The position numbers and the translations under genes were made by a program. DNA of 64,000 nucleotides from Proteobacteria bacterium DTSAM18 (GTDB taxonomy: Bacteria; Myxococcota_A; UBA796; GCA-2862545), in the NCBI GenBank assembly GCA_028767165.1, contig JARACJ010000011.1, positions 123,112 to 187,111 of the forward strand, read 5' to 3'. Position 1 is the first letter of the stretch, and the number at the start of each line of letters is the position of its first letter. Below are positions 38,144 through 46,979 of this stretch, one piece after another. Below the pieces are notes generated by a model. The model did not search any database and was not told the origin of the DNA. It saw only the letters and a list, made by a program, of their open reading frames with translations.

Positions 38144-38697
38144 CAGGCTTCCTGGATGTAGGCCCGGCCGGCGTCGGTGAGGGTCGCCGTGGCGCTGTCG
38201 TGGTCGAAGGACAGCAGGCCCTCGTCGGTGAGGCCTTCCATGACCCGGCTGAACACGATGTGGGCCACGAACCAGGTCTTGGCGCTGTGGTCGTGCATGT
38301 CGGCGAGGGAGGCCACGCCGCCCTCGTCGGCCACGAACTTCAGCAGGCCCACCCGGGTACGCTCGGTGTGATCGTCGGCCTTGGCAGCAGCGCTCGCCCC
38401 GCCCTCGGCCTTTTCGGGCCGTGAACCGTGCGCGTGCGCGTGCGCGTGCGCGGCCGGCTCCCCGGTCCCGCTCGCGCCATCGACGCCCGCGTCGGCGGAG
38501 GGAGAGGCGTCGGCCTTGGCAGCCTCATCGGCCCCGGCAACAGCCTCCCGATCCGACGACGCCGTCGCCTTCACCCGCTCCTTCGCGACCTCGGCGCTCG
38601 CCTCGTCACCCTCTTCGAGCACGTCGATGAGGATGTCGAGACCGAGCACCGCGGCCTTGCGGAGCCTCTTGCGCAGATGCAGTCCGGTGCGGCTCAC
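38143..38697 (-). CDS. Winged-helix-like protein with His-Ala repeat linker
   Basis: 184 aa from GTG 38697, which overlaps the icmF stop (GTGA). The first ~35 residues are basic and helical ([22 protein letters not shown]), the middle (~40-110) is Ala/Asp/Glu-rich and disordered with a His-Ala run (AHAHAHAHG), and the C-terminal ~70 residues look like a winged helix ([51 protein letters not shown]). A DNA-binding or adaptor role is possible. It sits between miaE and icmF in one transcription unit. Not otherwise recognised. Confidence 0.7.
   Translation of the reverse strand: MSRTGLHLRKRLRKAAVLGLDILIDVLEEGDEASAEVAKERVKATASSDREAVAGADEAAKADASPSADAGVDGASGTGEPAAHAHAHAHGSRPEKAEGGASAAAKADDHTERTRVGLLKFVADEGGVASLADMHDHSAKTWFVAHIVFSRVMEGLTDEGLLSFDHDSATATLTDAGRAYIQEA
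38427..38452. repeat. (CGTGCG)n alternating purine-pyrimidine tract inside a gene
   Basis: About four copies of CGTGCG in a row (26 bp), encoding the His-Ala run of the protein at 38143-38697. Strict purine-pyrimidine alternation gives Z-DNA potential and the short unit is prone to slippage, which would change copy number in frame (6 bp per unit). Confidence 0.8.
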
Positions 38698-41600
38698 ATG
38701 TTCCTCCGGTACTCACCGCCGACCTCGTACAGGGCCTCGGTGATCTGGCCCAGCGATGCCACGCGGACGGTGTTCATCAGCTCGCCGAAGATGTTGCCAC
38801 CGGCCATCGCGACCTCCTGCAGGCGCTGCAGGGCGGCGTCGGACTCGCTGGCGTGCTCGCCCTGGAAGGCCTTGACCGAGTCGATCTGGGCGTTCTTCTC
38901 GGCGGGGCTGGCGCGGCGGAGCTCGGGGGTCTCGGGGACCCAGTCGTCGCCGGTGGTGGTGGGGTCGAGGAAGGTGTTCACCCCGATGATGGGCAGGGTG
39001 CCATCATGCTTGAGGTGCTCGTAGTACATCGACTCTTCCTGGATCTTGGTGCGCTGGTACTGCAGCTCCATGGCACCGAGCACGCCGCCGCGCTGGTTGA
39101 GGCGGTCGAACTCCTGCAGCACGGCCTCCTCGACCATGTCGGTGAGGTACTCGATGAAGTAGCTGCCCTGCAGGTTGTTCTCGTTGAACGCCGCACCGAA
39201 CTCGCGGTTGATGATCATCTGGATGGCCATCGCCCGGCGCACCGACTCCTCGGTGGGGGTGGTGATGGCCTCGTCGTAGGCGTTGGTGTGCAGGCTGTTG
39301 CAGTTGTCGCTGATGGCGAGCAGGGCCTGCAGGGTGGTGCGGATGTCGTTGAACTGCACCTCACGGGCGTGCAGCGAGCGACCGGAGGTCTGGATGTGGT
39401 ACTTCAGCTTCTGGCTGCGGCTGGACGCGCCGTAGCGGTCGCGCATGGCGATGGCCCAGATGCGGCGTGCCACGCGGCCGATGACGCTGTACTCGGGATC
39501 CAGGCCGTTGGAGAAGAAGAAGGACAGGTTCGGCGCGAAGTCGTCGATGTCCATGCCGCGGGCGAGGTAGGCCTCGACCAGCGTGAAGCCGTTGGCCAGC
39601 GTGAAGGCCAGCTGGGTGATGGGGTTCGCGCCGGCCTCGGCGATGTGGTAGCCGCTGATGGACACCGAGTAGAAGTTGCGGACGCCGTGGTCGATGAACC
39701 AGGCCTGGATGTCGCCCATCATGCGCAGGGCGAACTCGGTGTTGAAGATGCAGGTGTTCTGGGCCTGGTCTTCCTTGAGGATGTCGGCCTGCACGGTGCC
39801 GCGGACGGTCTGCAGGGCGACGGTGCGCAGCTCGGCCTTCTCCTCGGAGGTGGCCTCACGACCCTGCTCGGCCTCGAAGCGGGCGATGTGGTCGTCGATG
39901 GCGGTGTTGAAGTACATCGCCAGCAGCATGGGCGCGGGACCGTTGATGGTCATGGAGACCGAGGTGGTCTTCGCGCACAGGTCGAAGCCGGCGTACAGCT
40001 TCTTCATGTCGTCGAGGTGGGGCACCGACACGCCGGACTCGCCGACCTTGCCGTAGATGTCGGGGCGCTCGGCGGGATCCTGGCCGTACAGCGTGACGGA
40101 GTCGAAGGCCGTGGACAGGCGGTGGGCGGTCTCGCCCTCGCAGAGCAGGTGGAAGCGCTTGTTGGTGCGGTCGGGACCGCCCTCGCCCGCGAACATCCGC
40201 TTGGGATCCTCACCGGTGCGCTTCAGGGGGAACACGCCGGCGGTGTAGGGGAACTCGCCGGGCACGTTCTCCTTGCGGCCGAAGCGCAGGATCTCGCCCT
40301 CGTCTTTGAGCCAGGTGGGGATGACCACGCGGGGGATGTCGGACTGGGCGAGGGACTTGCGCATCAGGGGCTGGCGGATCTCGCGGCCACGGACGGTGTA
40401 GACGAACTCGCTGCCGCTGTACTGCTCGCAGCGATCGGCCCAGCCGTCGAGGTAGGTGCGGCTGGACCTGGACAGGTCGGCCTCGGCATCTCCCAGCAGG
40501 CCCTGCAGGTGGCTGAGCACCGCATCCTCGGAGACCTCGGCGACGGTGTCGCGCAGGCGCTGACGGCGACGGGCTGCCTCGATCTGCTTCTCGGTCTCGG
40601 CGTGGTAGCCGCGCACGGCACCGGCGATCTCGGCGAGGTAGCGCTGGCGCTCGGGGGGCACGATGGGGTGCACGTCGCCGGTGGCCTTGGACTCGACGGT
40701 GGGCAGGCGGGAGTCGTGGGGGGGCAGGCCCGCACGCTCGCCGAGGATGCCGACGATGTCGGAGAACAGGCGGGTGACACCGGGATCGTTGAAGCGGGCG
40801 GCGATGGTGCCGTAGACGGGCAGGGCCTCGTCGTCGGCCATCCACAGCTCACGGTTGCGGCGCACCTGCTTGCGGACGTCGCGCAGGGCATCGAGGGCGC
40901 CGCGCTTGCCGAACTTGTTGATGGCGACGAAGTCGGCGTAGTCGAGCATGTCGATCTTCTCGAGCTGGCTCGGGGCGCCGTACTCCGGGGTCATCACGTA
41001 CAGGGTGGCGTCGGACAGCTCGACGACGTCGTTGTCGCCCTGGCCGATGCCGGAGGTCTCGACGAAGATGACGTCGAAGCCGGCCTGGGCGCACATGGCC
41101 ACGGCGTCCTGGGTGGCCTCGGACAGCTCGCCCTTGCGGTCGCGGGTGGCGAGGGAGCGCAGGAAGACCCGCTCGGGGTCGAGGGCGTTCATGCGGATGC
41201 GGTCGCCGAGCAGGGCGCCGCCGGAGCGCTTGCGGGTGGGGTCGATGGACAGGACGGCGATCTTGTCGTTCGGGCGATCCCACAGCCAGCGACGGAGGAG
41301 CTCGTCGGTGAGCGACGACTTGCCGGCGCCTCCGGTTCCCGTGATGCCGAGCACGGGGGGACGCTTGCCTTCCCAGGTCAGGGCCTGCGCGAGCGCCTCG
41401 GCCTCGACGCCGGTGGCGGCCTTGTGCTCGGCGAGGGTGATGTAGCGGGCGATGGTGGGGAAGTTGCCCTCACGCATGGCCTCGAGGGACGGAGGCGCGA
41501 CCTCCGCCGGGTCGAAGTCGGCCCGCTGGATCATGTCGTTGATGATGCCCTGCAGGCCCATCCGGCGGCCGTCCTCGGGGCTGTAGATGCGGGTGGCGTG

Positions 41601-41951
41601 ACCCTTGGACTGCAGCTCCTCGATCTCCTCGGGGACGATGACGCCGCCGCCGCCGCCGAAGATCTTCACGTGCTGGGCGCCGGCCGCGTCGAGCAGCTCA
41701 CGGATGTAGCGGAAGTACTCCATGTGGCCGCCCTGGTAGGACGACACCGCGACCGCCTGGACGTCTTCCTGGAGCGCTGCGTGCACGACGTCTGCGGCAG
41801 AGCGGTTGTGGCCGAGGTGGATGACCTCGACGCCGCTGCTCTGCAGGATGCGGCGCATGATGTTGATGGCAGCGTCGTGGCCGTCGAAGAGGCTTGCTGC
41901 GGTGACCATGCGGATGTCGTGGGTGGCCTGGTAGCGCTCAGGTGCGTTCAT
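38694..41951 (-). CDS. icmF: Fused isobutyryl-CoA mutase IcmF (B12-dependent acyl-CoA mutase with built-in G-protein chaperone)
   Basis: 1085 aa, the usual IcmF length. Order: B12-binding domain (residues 1-~145) with the base-off motif DGHDAA and GGGGGVI loop; a MeaI/MeaB-type GTPase (~200-430) with P-loop [23 protein letters not shown] and NKFGKRG; then the TIM-barrel mutase domain (~540-1085). The GTPase loads and protects adenosylcobalamin. Family members interconvert isobutyryl-CoA and n-butyryl-CoA, some also isovaleryl/pivalyl-CoA; telling which needs the substrate-pocket residues to be aligned. First gene of a three-gene minus-strand unit. Confidence 0.95.
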   Translation of the reverse strand: MNAPERYQATHDIRMVTAASLFDGHDAAINIMRRILQSSGVEVIHLGHNRSAADVVHAALQEDVQAVAVSSYQGGHMEYFRYIRELLDAAGAQHVKIFGGGGGVIVPEEIEELQSKGHATRIYSPEDGRRMGLQGIINDMIQRADFDPAEVAPPSLEAMREGNFPTIARYITLAEHKAATGVEAEALAQALTWEGKRPPVLGITGTGGAGKSSLTDELLRRWLWDRPNDKIAVLSIDPTRKRSGGALLGDRIRMNALDPERVFLRSLATRDRKGELSEATQDAVAMCAQAGFDVIFVETSGIGQGDNDVVELSDATLYVMTPEYGAPSQLEKIDMLDYADFVAINKFGKRGALDALRDVRKQVRRNRELWMADDEALPVYGTIAARFNDPGVTRLFSDIVGILGERAGLPPHDSRLPTVESKATGDVHPIVPPERQRYLAEIAGAVRGYHAETEKQIEAARRRQRLRDTVAEVSEDAVLSHLQGLLGDAEADLSRSSRTYLDGWADRCEQYSGSEFVYTVRGREIRQPLMRKSLAQSDIPRVVIPTWLKDEGEILRFGRKENVPGEFPYTAGVFPLKRTGEDPKRMFAGEGGPDRTNKRFHLLCEGETAHRLSTAFDSVTLYGQDPAERPDIYGKVGESGVSVPHLDDMKKLYAGFDLCAKTTSVSMTINGPAPMLLAMYFNTAIDDHIARFEAEQGREATSEEKAELRTVALQTVRGTVQADILKEDQAQNTCIFNTEFALRMMGDIQAWFIDHGVRNFYSVSISGYHIAEAGANPITQLAFTLANGFTLVEAYLARGMDIDDFAPNLSFFFSNGLDPEYSVIGRVARRIWAIAMRDRYGASSRSQKLKYHIQTSGRSLHAREVQFNDIRTTLQALLAISDNCNSLHTNAYDEAITTPTEESVRRAMAIQMIINREFGAAFNENNLQGSYFIEYLTDMVEEAVLQEFDRLNQRGGVLGAMELQYQRTKIQEESMYYEHLKHDGTLPIIGVNTFLDPTTTGDDWVPETPELRRASPAEKNAQIDSVKAFQGEHASESDAALQRLQEVAMAGGNIFGELMNTVRVASLGQITEALYEVGGEYRRNM

Positions 41952-42072
41952 CTTCGCTCCGTGCGGTTCGAGGTGGGGGATGGGGAAGGATCCGGACCCT
42001 ATCTCGGTATGAAGTGTTCATCCCGTCACGATGAGAACAAAACACGGGGGCTGCTTTCCCTGGGGAGGACCG

Positions 42073-42207
42073 ATGCGCGAGACCGACTACCTCGAACCAC
42101 AGACGAGCCTGACCGAGCGGGTGCCGCCCTGGCTGCTCGTGGCGGTGGCCATCATCCTCGTGATCGCCCTGAAGAACCTGCGTGGTGCGGGGTCGGGCCA
42201 CGCGTGA
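42073..42207 (+). CDS. Small single-span membrane protein (44 aa)
   Basis: A 44-residue protein starting MRETDYLEPQTSL, with one hydrophobic helix (PPWLLVAVAIILVIALKNL, residues 18-36) and a short Arg/Gly/His tail. GGGGAGG lies 6 nt before the ATG, a very good ribosome site, and the 121-bp gap upstream is divergent from icmF. It ends 9 bp from the convergent stop of the GAF/PAS kinase. No homologue can be named. Its good start signals make it more than chance. Confidence 0.55.
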   Translation: MRETDYLEPQTSLTERVPPWLLVAVAIILVIALKNLRGAGSGHA

Positions 42208-42216
42208 GCCCTGGGC

Positions 42217-44076
42217 TCACGCCTGCTCTTGAAGGGGCCAGTGGAAGCACATACGGGTGCCCCGGGGCGTGTTGTCGTCGATCCACACGTCTCCACCGGC
42301 GTCCTGCACCATCCGCTGGACGAGCGCGAGCCCGAGCCCCCGGTGCTGTGGGTCACCCGAGGTGTTCAGGCTCACGAGGGGGTCGAACACCCGGCGGCGG
42401 TGGGTGGGCTTGATGCCGGGACCGTCGTCGCTGACCTCGAAGTGGACCGCCCCGTCGAGGGGGCGGGCGACCACGTGGATGCGTCCGTGGGACTGGTCGT
42501 GGTGCTGCACGGCGTTGCTGATGAGGTTGAGCAGTACCTGACGCAGCGGGACGGAGCGGGTCCTGATGCGGTCGACCTGCAGGTCGAAGTGCAGCTCGAA
42601 GCCCTCGGGCAGGGGCCGGAGGGAGCGCAGCTGCTGTGCGAGATCCGTGAGCGTGAGCTCCTCGAGATCCTCACGGCTCGCGTCGTGGTGTGCGAACTCG
42701 AGCAGGTGGTTCATCGTGTCGTGCAGCTGCCCGATGCGGTCCTGCACCACCCGCAGGCTGTGGCTTGCGCGCTCGCCGTTGCCCTCCGCGAGGTCGGTCT
42801 GGACCCACCCGAGGAGCTCGTGGATGGCCGCGAGGGGGGCCCGGAGGTCGTGGGAGATGGCCTGGGTGTAGACCTGCAGCTGGCGGTTCTTGCGGGCCAC
42901 CTGGTTCAGGGACGAGCGCAGGGCCTTCTCCGCGCGCGCCCGCTCGGTGGTGTCGCGGGTGATGCCCACGAACCCGATCGCGTGACCGCCCGCATCCGTG
43001 AGCACGCCCCCCATCGTCTCGGCCTCGAACGTGGTGCCGTCGGCACGCTTGCAGGTGTACCTCCAGGGCGTGGTCTGGTACCGGGCGTGGTGGTGGAAGA
43101 TGCGCCGGCCCGCTTCGTGGAACGCATCCGGATCGGCGTAGATGATCGAGGCGCTCCTCCCCCTCAGCTCCATCTCGGTGTAGCCGAACATGCGCTGGGC
43201 GGTGTCGTTGGCGTACAGGACGCGCCGCTCCGCATCCGTCAGGATGATGGCGTCCGGGCTGTGCTCGAAGGCACCCCGCTTGAGTGCGAGCTCCTCCTCG
43301 AGGGGAAGCAGCGTCTCCCGGGGCGTGATGAGCTCGCTGCAGACGGTGTAGTGGCCGGTGAGCGTGCCTTGCTGGTTGCGCATGGTGCGCGCGCTGGCGA
43401 GCACGGGGAAGGGCTCGCCGGCGGATGTGAGGAAGTCGACCCGCAGCTCGTGGATGGCCCCGTTCCGCAGGTACTCGGGAAACACGCGAGCGTAGGTCTG
43501 CTGGCTCTCCGGGGTCAGGAACGCGAGCGTGCTGTGTCTCAGGACGTCTTCGGCCTGGTAGCCGAGCCGGGCCAGCCAGTGGCGGTTGGCGAACGAGATG
43601 AGACCGTTGGGATCGGTGAGGTGGACCATCGTGGGCAGGTGGTCGAGGATGCGGTGCCCCGGCGCGAGGGGCGGCTGGTCGTGGTCGTGGGTGAGGTCGT
43701 GGGCCAGCCAGCTCAGCGACACCTCGAGCACCTGCAGCTTGCCCGGGTGGATGGGGTGGCTGCTGTGGGCGTCGAGGACCCACACGTGGTGGTCGGACAG
43801 GCCGGGCAGGGGCCACCCGCTGGCGAATTGCAGGGGGTGGGGCAGATCGAACCCCAGCGAACTGCGCAGCTCGACGGGGCTTCCCTGGGTGGGGGAGGGG
43901 AGCAGGAAGGTGAGCGCCGCGAGGGTTTCATCGCCCTCCGCCAGCACGAGCACCTGACCGTGACGACCCGCGCTTCGCGTGATCGCCACCGTGTCGACCT
44001 GCAGCGCGTTGCGCAGGACCTGAAGCCGGTATTGCAACGGCAGGTTTGCTCGGGGTGGGGCGTCGGTCTCGTGCAC
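42217..44076 (-). CDS. Soluble GAF/PAS sensor histidine kinase
   Basis: 619 aa from GTG 44076, which follows GAGGGAG. No membrane helix. Residues ~1-130 have a GAF-like alternation (VLVLAEGDETLAALTFLL, HHVWVLDAHSS); two PAS domains follow (about 145-260 and 275-395, the second with ERRVLYANDTAQRMFGYTEMEL and a PAC segment GITRDTTERARAEKAL). Then H-box AISHDLRAPLAAIHELL, N-box LLNLISNAVQHHD, G1 SDDGPGI, F-box FDPLVSL and G2 RGLGLALVQRM. A complete kinase that should sense a cytoplasmic or diffusible signal. No response regulator lies next to it. Start is GTG because the next in-frame ATG is far inside. Confidence 0.9.
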   Translation of the reverse strand: MHETDAPPRANLPLQYRLQVLRNALQVDTVAITRSAGRHGQVLVLAEGDETLAALTFLLPSPTQGSPVELRSSLGFDLPHPLQFASGWPLPGLSDHHVWVLDAHSSHPIHPGKLQVLEVSLSWLAHDLTHDHDQPPLAPGHRILDHLPTMVHLTDPNGLISFANRHWLARLGYQAEDVLRHSTLAFLTPESQQTYARVFPEYLRNGAIHELRVDFLTSAGEPFPVLASARTMRNQQGTLTGHYTVCSELITPRETLLPLEEELALKRGAFEHSPDAIILTDAERRVLYANDTAQRMFGYTEMELRGRSASIIYADPDAFHEAGRRIFHHHARYQTTPWRYTCKRADGTTFEAETMGGVLTDAGGHAIGFVGITRDTTERARAEKALRSSLNQVARKNRQLQVYTQAISHDLRAPLAAIHELLGWVQTDLAEGNGERASHSLRVVQDRIGQLHDTMNHLLEFAHHDASREDLEELTLTDLAQQLRSLRPLPEGFELHFDLQVDRIRTRSVPLRQVLLNLISNAVQHHDQSHGRIHVVARPLDGAVHFEVSDDGPGIKPTHRRRVFDPLVSLNTSGDPQHRGLGLALVQRMVQDAGGDVWIDDNTPRGTRMCFHWPLQEQA

Positions 44077-44103
44077 GTGGTTGGCTCCCTCGACCTTGTC
44101 TGG

Positions 44104-44109
44104 ATTATA
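44104..44109 (-). promoter_or_regulatory. Consensus -10 box for the GAF/PAS kinase gene
   Basis: The plus strand reads ATTATA, so the minus strand has a perfect TATAAT, rare in this GC-rich sequence. Initiation would fall about 22-25 bp before the GTG at 44076. The -35 region 17 bp further out (GGGCTT) is weak. On the plus strand TTGGCT (44081-44086) and TTATAC (44105-44110) are 18 bp apart and could serve the genes at 44168, so the site may be used in both directions. Confidence 0.4.
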
Positions 44110-44167
44110 CAGACGACCGGCCCCGAAAGCCCGGCTTCCTGCCGGCCCGGTGTCGAACGGAGGCGAC

Positions 44168-44311
44168 GTGCAGCGATTCCTGATCTGGTTGGCGGTAGCG
44201 GTTGCGGCCTGTCTGGCCGTGATCTGGTGGGTCTCCGGCGAGCAGGTGCAGCAGGTGGTCTCCATCCTCGAGCACGGCGTCGGCGTGGCCGTCGCTGCGG
44301 GGCGCGGATGA
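44168..44311 (+). CDS. Small single-span membrane protein (47 aa)
   Basis: 47 residues from GTG 44168: MQRFLIWLAVAVAACLAVIWW is one hydrophobic helix, then EQVQQVVSILEHGVGVAVAAGRG, an amphipathic tail. GGAGG lies 5 nt upstream. Its TGA overlaps the ATG of the next gene (ATGA), strong support for real translation. Function unknown. Confidence 0.6.
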   Translation: MQRFLIWLAVAVAACLAVIWWVSGEQVQQVVSILEHGVGVAVAAGRG

Positions 44312-45054
44312 GGTGGTTCGCCTGGCTGTTGCTGCTCTCCGCGTGCCGTGAGCAGGTCGAGGTGGAGTCCGCGCAGGGGCGGGGCGGCCGCAACGGATAC
44401 CAGCGGGCCCTCCGACAGATCTGCGGCGACGCCGGCGAGCCCTCGCTCCAGCGGGGCGCGCGCCCGCTCCTCGACGGCTACCTCGATGCGATGTCGTCGG
44501 ACTGGCCCGGGAACATGGGCGTGCTGCCCACCGAGTGGATCAACGTGCACAACGCCATCATGCTCCGGGAGCGACTCCTGGCGCAGGAGGAGGGCAGGCC
44601 CTGGACCGATGACGAGGTCCGCAGGGTCGAGCGACGCCGTGCCTACCGGATCGATGGGCACTACGTCAGCGCCTCGGAGATCCGCCACGAGCGCATCCGG
44701 GGAAAGCACATGCACTTCCCCCACCTGGCCCTGCTGTGGACGGGCGCGTCGGACTCCCCCCCGTTCCCCTGCGAGAAGGCGGGCGGCGGGCGGCTGTCCC
44801 AACAGGCGGACGAGGCCCTGGCCGCATGGCTGGCCGACGAAGCGCGGGGCATCCGCGTGCAGGATGGTGAGGTGCTGTTCCCGCCGGCCTTCGAGCGCTA
44901 CCGGCACGACATCGAGCTGCAGGCGGTGGGGGAGAGCTGGTGCGTGTACGCCGGTCGCAAGGTGGATCCGCCCCTTCGCGCGGTCCTGCGGGAGGCCGAG
45001 ACGCGGGGATGTCCCCATCGCGTCCACGACGGCGTGGAACCCGGAGAACCCTGA
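44308..45054 (+). CDS. Lipoprotein of unknown function
   Basis: 248 aa. Signal peptide MRWFAWLLLLSAC with lipobox LSAC (Cys13). The mature part is charged and helical, with GNMGVLPTEWINVHNAIMLRERLL and a His/Arg-rich segment (HERIRGKHMHFPHLALLW), plus Cys at about 39, 154, 213 and 236 that may pair. No known family motif. It is the second gene of a pair with the 47-aa membrane protein, and the next gene lipA is 97 bp away. Confidence 0.7.
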   Translation: MRWFAWLLLLSACREQVEVESAQGRGGRNGYQRALRQICGDAGEPSLQRGARPLLDGYLDAMSSDWPGNMGVLPTEWINVHNAIMLRERLLAQEEGRPWTDDEVRRVERRRAYRIDGHYVSASEIRHERIRGKHMHFPHLALLWTGASDSPPFPCEKAGGGRLSQQADEALAAWLADEARGIRVQDGEVLFPPAFERYRHDIELQAVGESWCVYAGRKVDPPLRAVLREAETRGCPHRVHDGVEPGEP

Positions 45055-45151
45055 GCCCCGTCAAGGGCTTTGACAGCATTCCGGCACCCCCACGGGTGAG
45101 AGGCACCGCCATACAGGTTAGGGAGTCGCTCCAGCGAAGCAGGAGTGGTTC

Positions 45152-46051
45152 ATGTCGCGAGTGTCCGCAAAGCCGTCGTGGCTCAAGGTCAAGATGCCCG
45201 GCTCGGAGCGCTACCATTCGATCCGCAAGCGGGCGCGTCAGCTCCGCCTGGCCACCGTGTGTGAGGAGGCCCGCTGCCCCAACATCGGTGAGTGCTGGGC
45301 CGGTGGCACCGCCACCTTCATGGTGATGGGCGACACCTGCACCCGTGGTTGCCGTTTCTGCGCGGTGAAGACCCGCCGCAACGGTGTGCCGCTCGATGCC
45401 GAGGAGCCCCGCAACGTGGCCGAGGCCATCGCCGAGATGCAGCTCGACTACGTGGTGCTCACCTCGGTCGATCGCGACGATCTCGACGACGGTGGCGCCG
45501 GCCACTTCGCCGCCTGCATCCGCGAGACCCGCATCGCCTCGCCCAAGACCATGGTCGAGGTGCTCATCCCCGACTTCCGCGGTCACATGGGACAGCTGTG
45601 GACCGTCGTCGAGGCACAGCCCGAGGTCATCGCCCACAACGTCGAGACGGTCCGCCGCCTCAGCCCCTCGGTGCGCGACCCCCGGGCCAACTACGACCAG
45701 TCCCTGCAGGTCATCAAGCACATCAAGACCATCGACCCCTCCCGCTACTCGAAGTCCGCCATCATGGTCGGCCTGGGCGAGACCCCGGAAGAGGTCCTGG
45801 AGTGCATGCGCGATCTGCGTGAGGTCGACTGCGACTTCCTCACCATCGGTCAGTACCTGCAGCCCACGGGCCGCCACCTGAAGGTCCAGGAGTTCATCCA
45901 TCCCGACGTCTTCGAGATGTACCGCGTCGAGGGCGAGAAGATGGGCTTCAAGTACGTGGCCTCCTCTCCGCTGGTCCGCTCCTCCTACAAGGCGGGCGAG
46001 TTCTTCATCCGCGAGTTCCTCGAGCGGCAGAAGGCAGCGGCCGGCGCCTGA
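45152..46051 (+). CDS. lipA: Lipoyl synthase LipA
   Basis: 299 aa. Radical-SAM enzyme that inserts two sulfurs into octanoyl groups on lipoyl domains. Auxiliary [4Fe-4S] cluster ligands CEEARCPNIGEC (Cys37, Cys42, Cys48), radical-SAM cluster CTRGCRFC (Cys63, Cys67, Cys70), and the C-terminal RSSY whose Ser ligates the auxiliary cluster are all present. It heads the dehydrogenase cluster; lipB, giving the octanoyl transfer step, lies 15 kb away at 60987. Confidence 0.97.
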   Translation: MSRVSAKPSWLKVKMPGSERYHSIRKRARQLRLATVCEEARCPNIGECWAGGTATFMVMGDTCTRGCRFCAVKTRRNGVPLDAEEPRNVAEAIAEMQLDYVVLTSVDRDDLDDGGAGHFAACIRETRIASPKTMVEVLIPDFRGHMGQLWTVVEAQPEVIAHNVETVRRLSPSVRDPRANYDQSLQVIKHIKTIDPSRYSKSAIMVGLGETPEEVLECMRDLREVDCDFLTIGQYLQPTGRHLKVQEFIHPDVFEMYRVEGEKMGFKYVASSPLVRSSYKAGEFFIREFLERQKAAAGA

Positions 46052-46176
46052 CCCTTGTGGGGTGGTGGTCACGTCGCCAGATCGTGGGTGGCGCGGCCGT
46101 GGCCGGTGATTTAGACCAAGGTCCTTTGTTCGTGCCGGGGATCGGTGCGGACGTGTGAGTTCGGAGGATGGAGCGG

Positions 46177-46965
46177 ATGGTGGGTACAGCCATGGCACAG
46201 GCCCTGACGGGGTTCTTCCAGGCGCGACAGTCGGCACGACTGCTCGCGGAAGGCACGAGCGACATCACGGAACAGCTCGACCCCTCCCAGCTCCTCCTCG
46301 TTCCCGTCGCCGATCGGGCCAACACCGCCGTCGCGGTGGGCATGGCCTGGGGCGGCGCGCCCGTGGTGCTGCAGCTCTCCTCGACGGAGCGGCTCGGCGC
46401 GGCGTTCGAGGTGCTGTCCGAGGCAGCGTCCGCCGCGGCCCAGGGAGTACGGTGTCCGCTGGTGCTCCTGGTGGGTGCCGGCCTGAACGAGCAGGGCGTG
46501 CGGGTACCGGGTGGCGTCGACGTCCTCTCGCCCGCCAGCGGTCGCGACATCGCGGGCGCCCTCGAGGCCGCCATCGCAGCGGGCCGTCCCACCGTGCTCC
46601 TCGAACCCGCGGGGCAGGGGAGCGCTCTCGGTGACGCCCCCGTCGTCGAGGTCGACCCCGGCCATGCCGCCACCGTGGTGGTGTCCGGCCAGCAGCTCCC
46701 CGAGGTGGAGGCGAACCTCCGCGACGCCGGGCTGCTCGGTCAGGTGCAGCTCGTCTGCCTGCAGCAGCTCCGCCCCCTTCCCCCCGCACTCGCCCAGATG
46801 GTGCAGTCCACCGGACGCGCCGTGGTCGTGGGCGCTCCCGACGGACTGGCCGGCGCCACCGCCCGTGCCGTCACCGAGCAGGCCTTCGAGTACCTCGAAG
46901 CCCCGGTGATGGTCGCCGCGCCCGAGGCCCTCGTCCGTACCCTGAATTCCGCACTGCACTACTGA
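46177..46965 (+). CDS. Degenerate E1-beta-like (transketolase-fold) subunit of a 2-oxoacid dehydrogenase complex
   Basis: 262 aa against ~325 for E1beta. Start 46177 has GGAGG 9 nt upstream. Residues ~42-150 follow the pyrimidine-binding domain (AVAVGMAWGGAPVVLQ, CPLVLLVGAG, VDVLSPASGRDIAGALEAAIAAGRPTVLLEP), and residues ~165-262 the C-terminal transketolase domain (ATVVVSGQQLPEVEANLRDAG, LQQLRPLP, GRAVVVGAPDGLAGATARAV). The conserved S-E-x-G at the cofactor N1' contact reads A-D-R-A (45-48), so the catalytic Glu is an Asp, and the His-rich active-site loop is lost. Likely non-catalytic. First of four genes lying in order with E2, E1alpha-like and E3. Confidence 0.72.
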   Translation: MVGTAMAQALTGFFQARQSARLLAEGTSDITEQLDPSQLLLVPVADRANTAVAVGMAWGGAPVVLQLSSTERLGAAFEVLSEAASAAAQGVRCPLVLLVGAGLNEQGVRVPGGVDVLSPASGRDIAGALEAAIAAGRPTVLLEPAGQGSALGDAPVVEVDPGHAATVVVSGQQLPEVEANLRDAGLLGQVQLVCLQQLRPLPPALAQMVQSTGRAVVVGAPDGLAGATARAVTEQAFEYLEAPVMVAAPEALVRTLNSALHY

Positions 46966-46979
46966 GGTTGGAGAGAACC

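Noticed and set aside
38853..42413. 1186-codon open frame opposite icmF
   Set aside because: Antisense shadow of a clear IcmF gene; composition (Gly, Val, Leu, Asp, Glu, His) is what high third-position GC produces on the other strand.
45070..45075. TTGACA before lipA as a promoter -35 box
   Set aside because: No acceptable -10 hexamer at 15-19 bp spacing.
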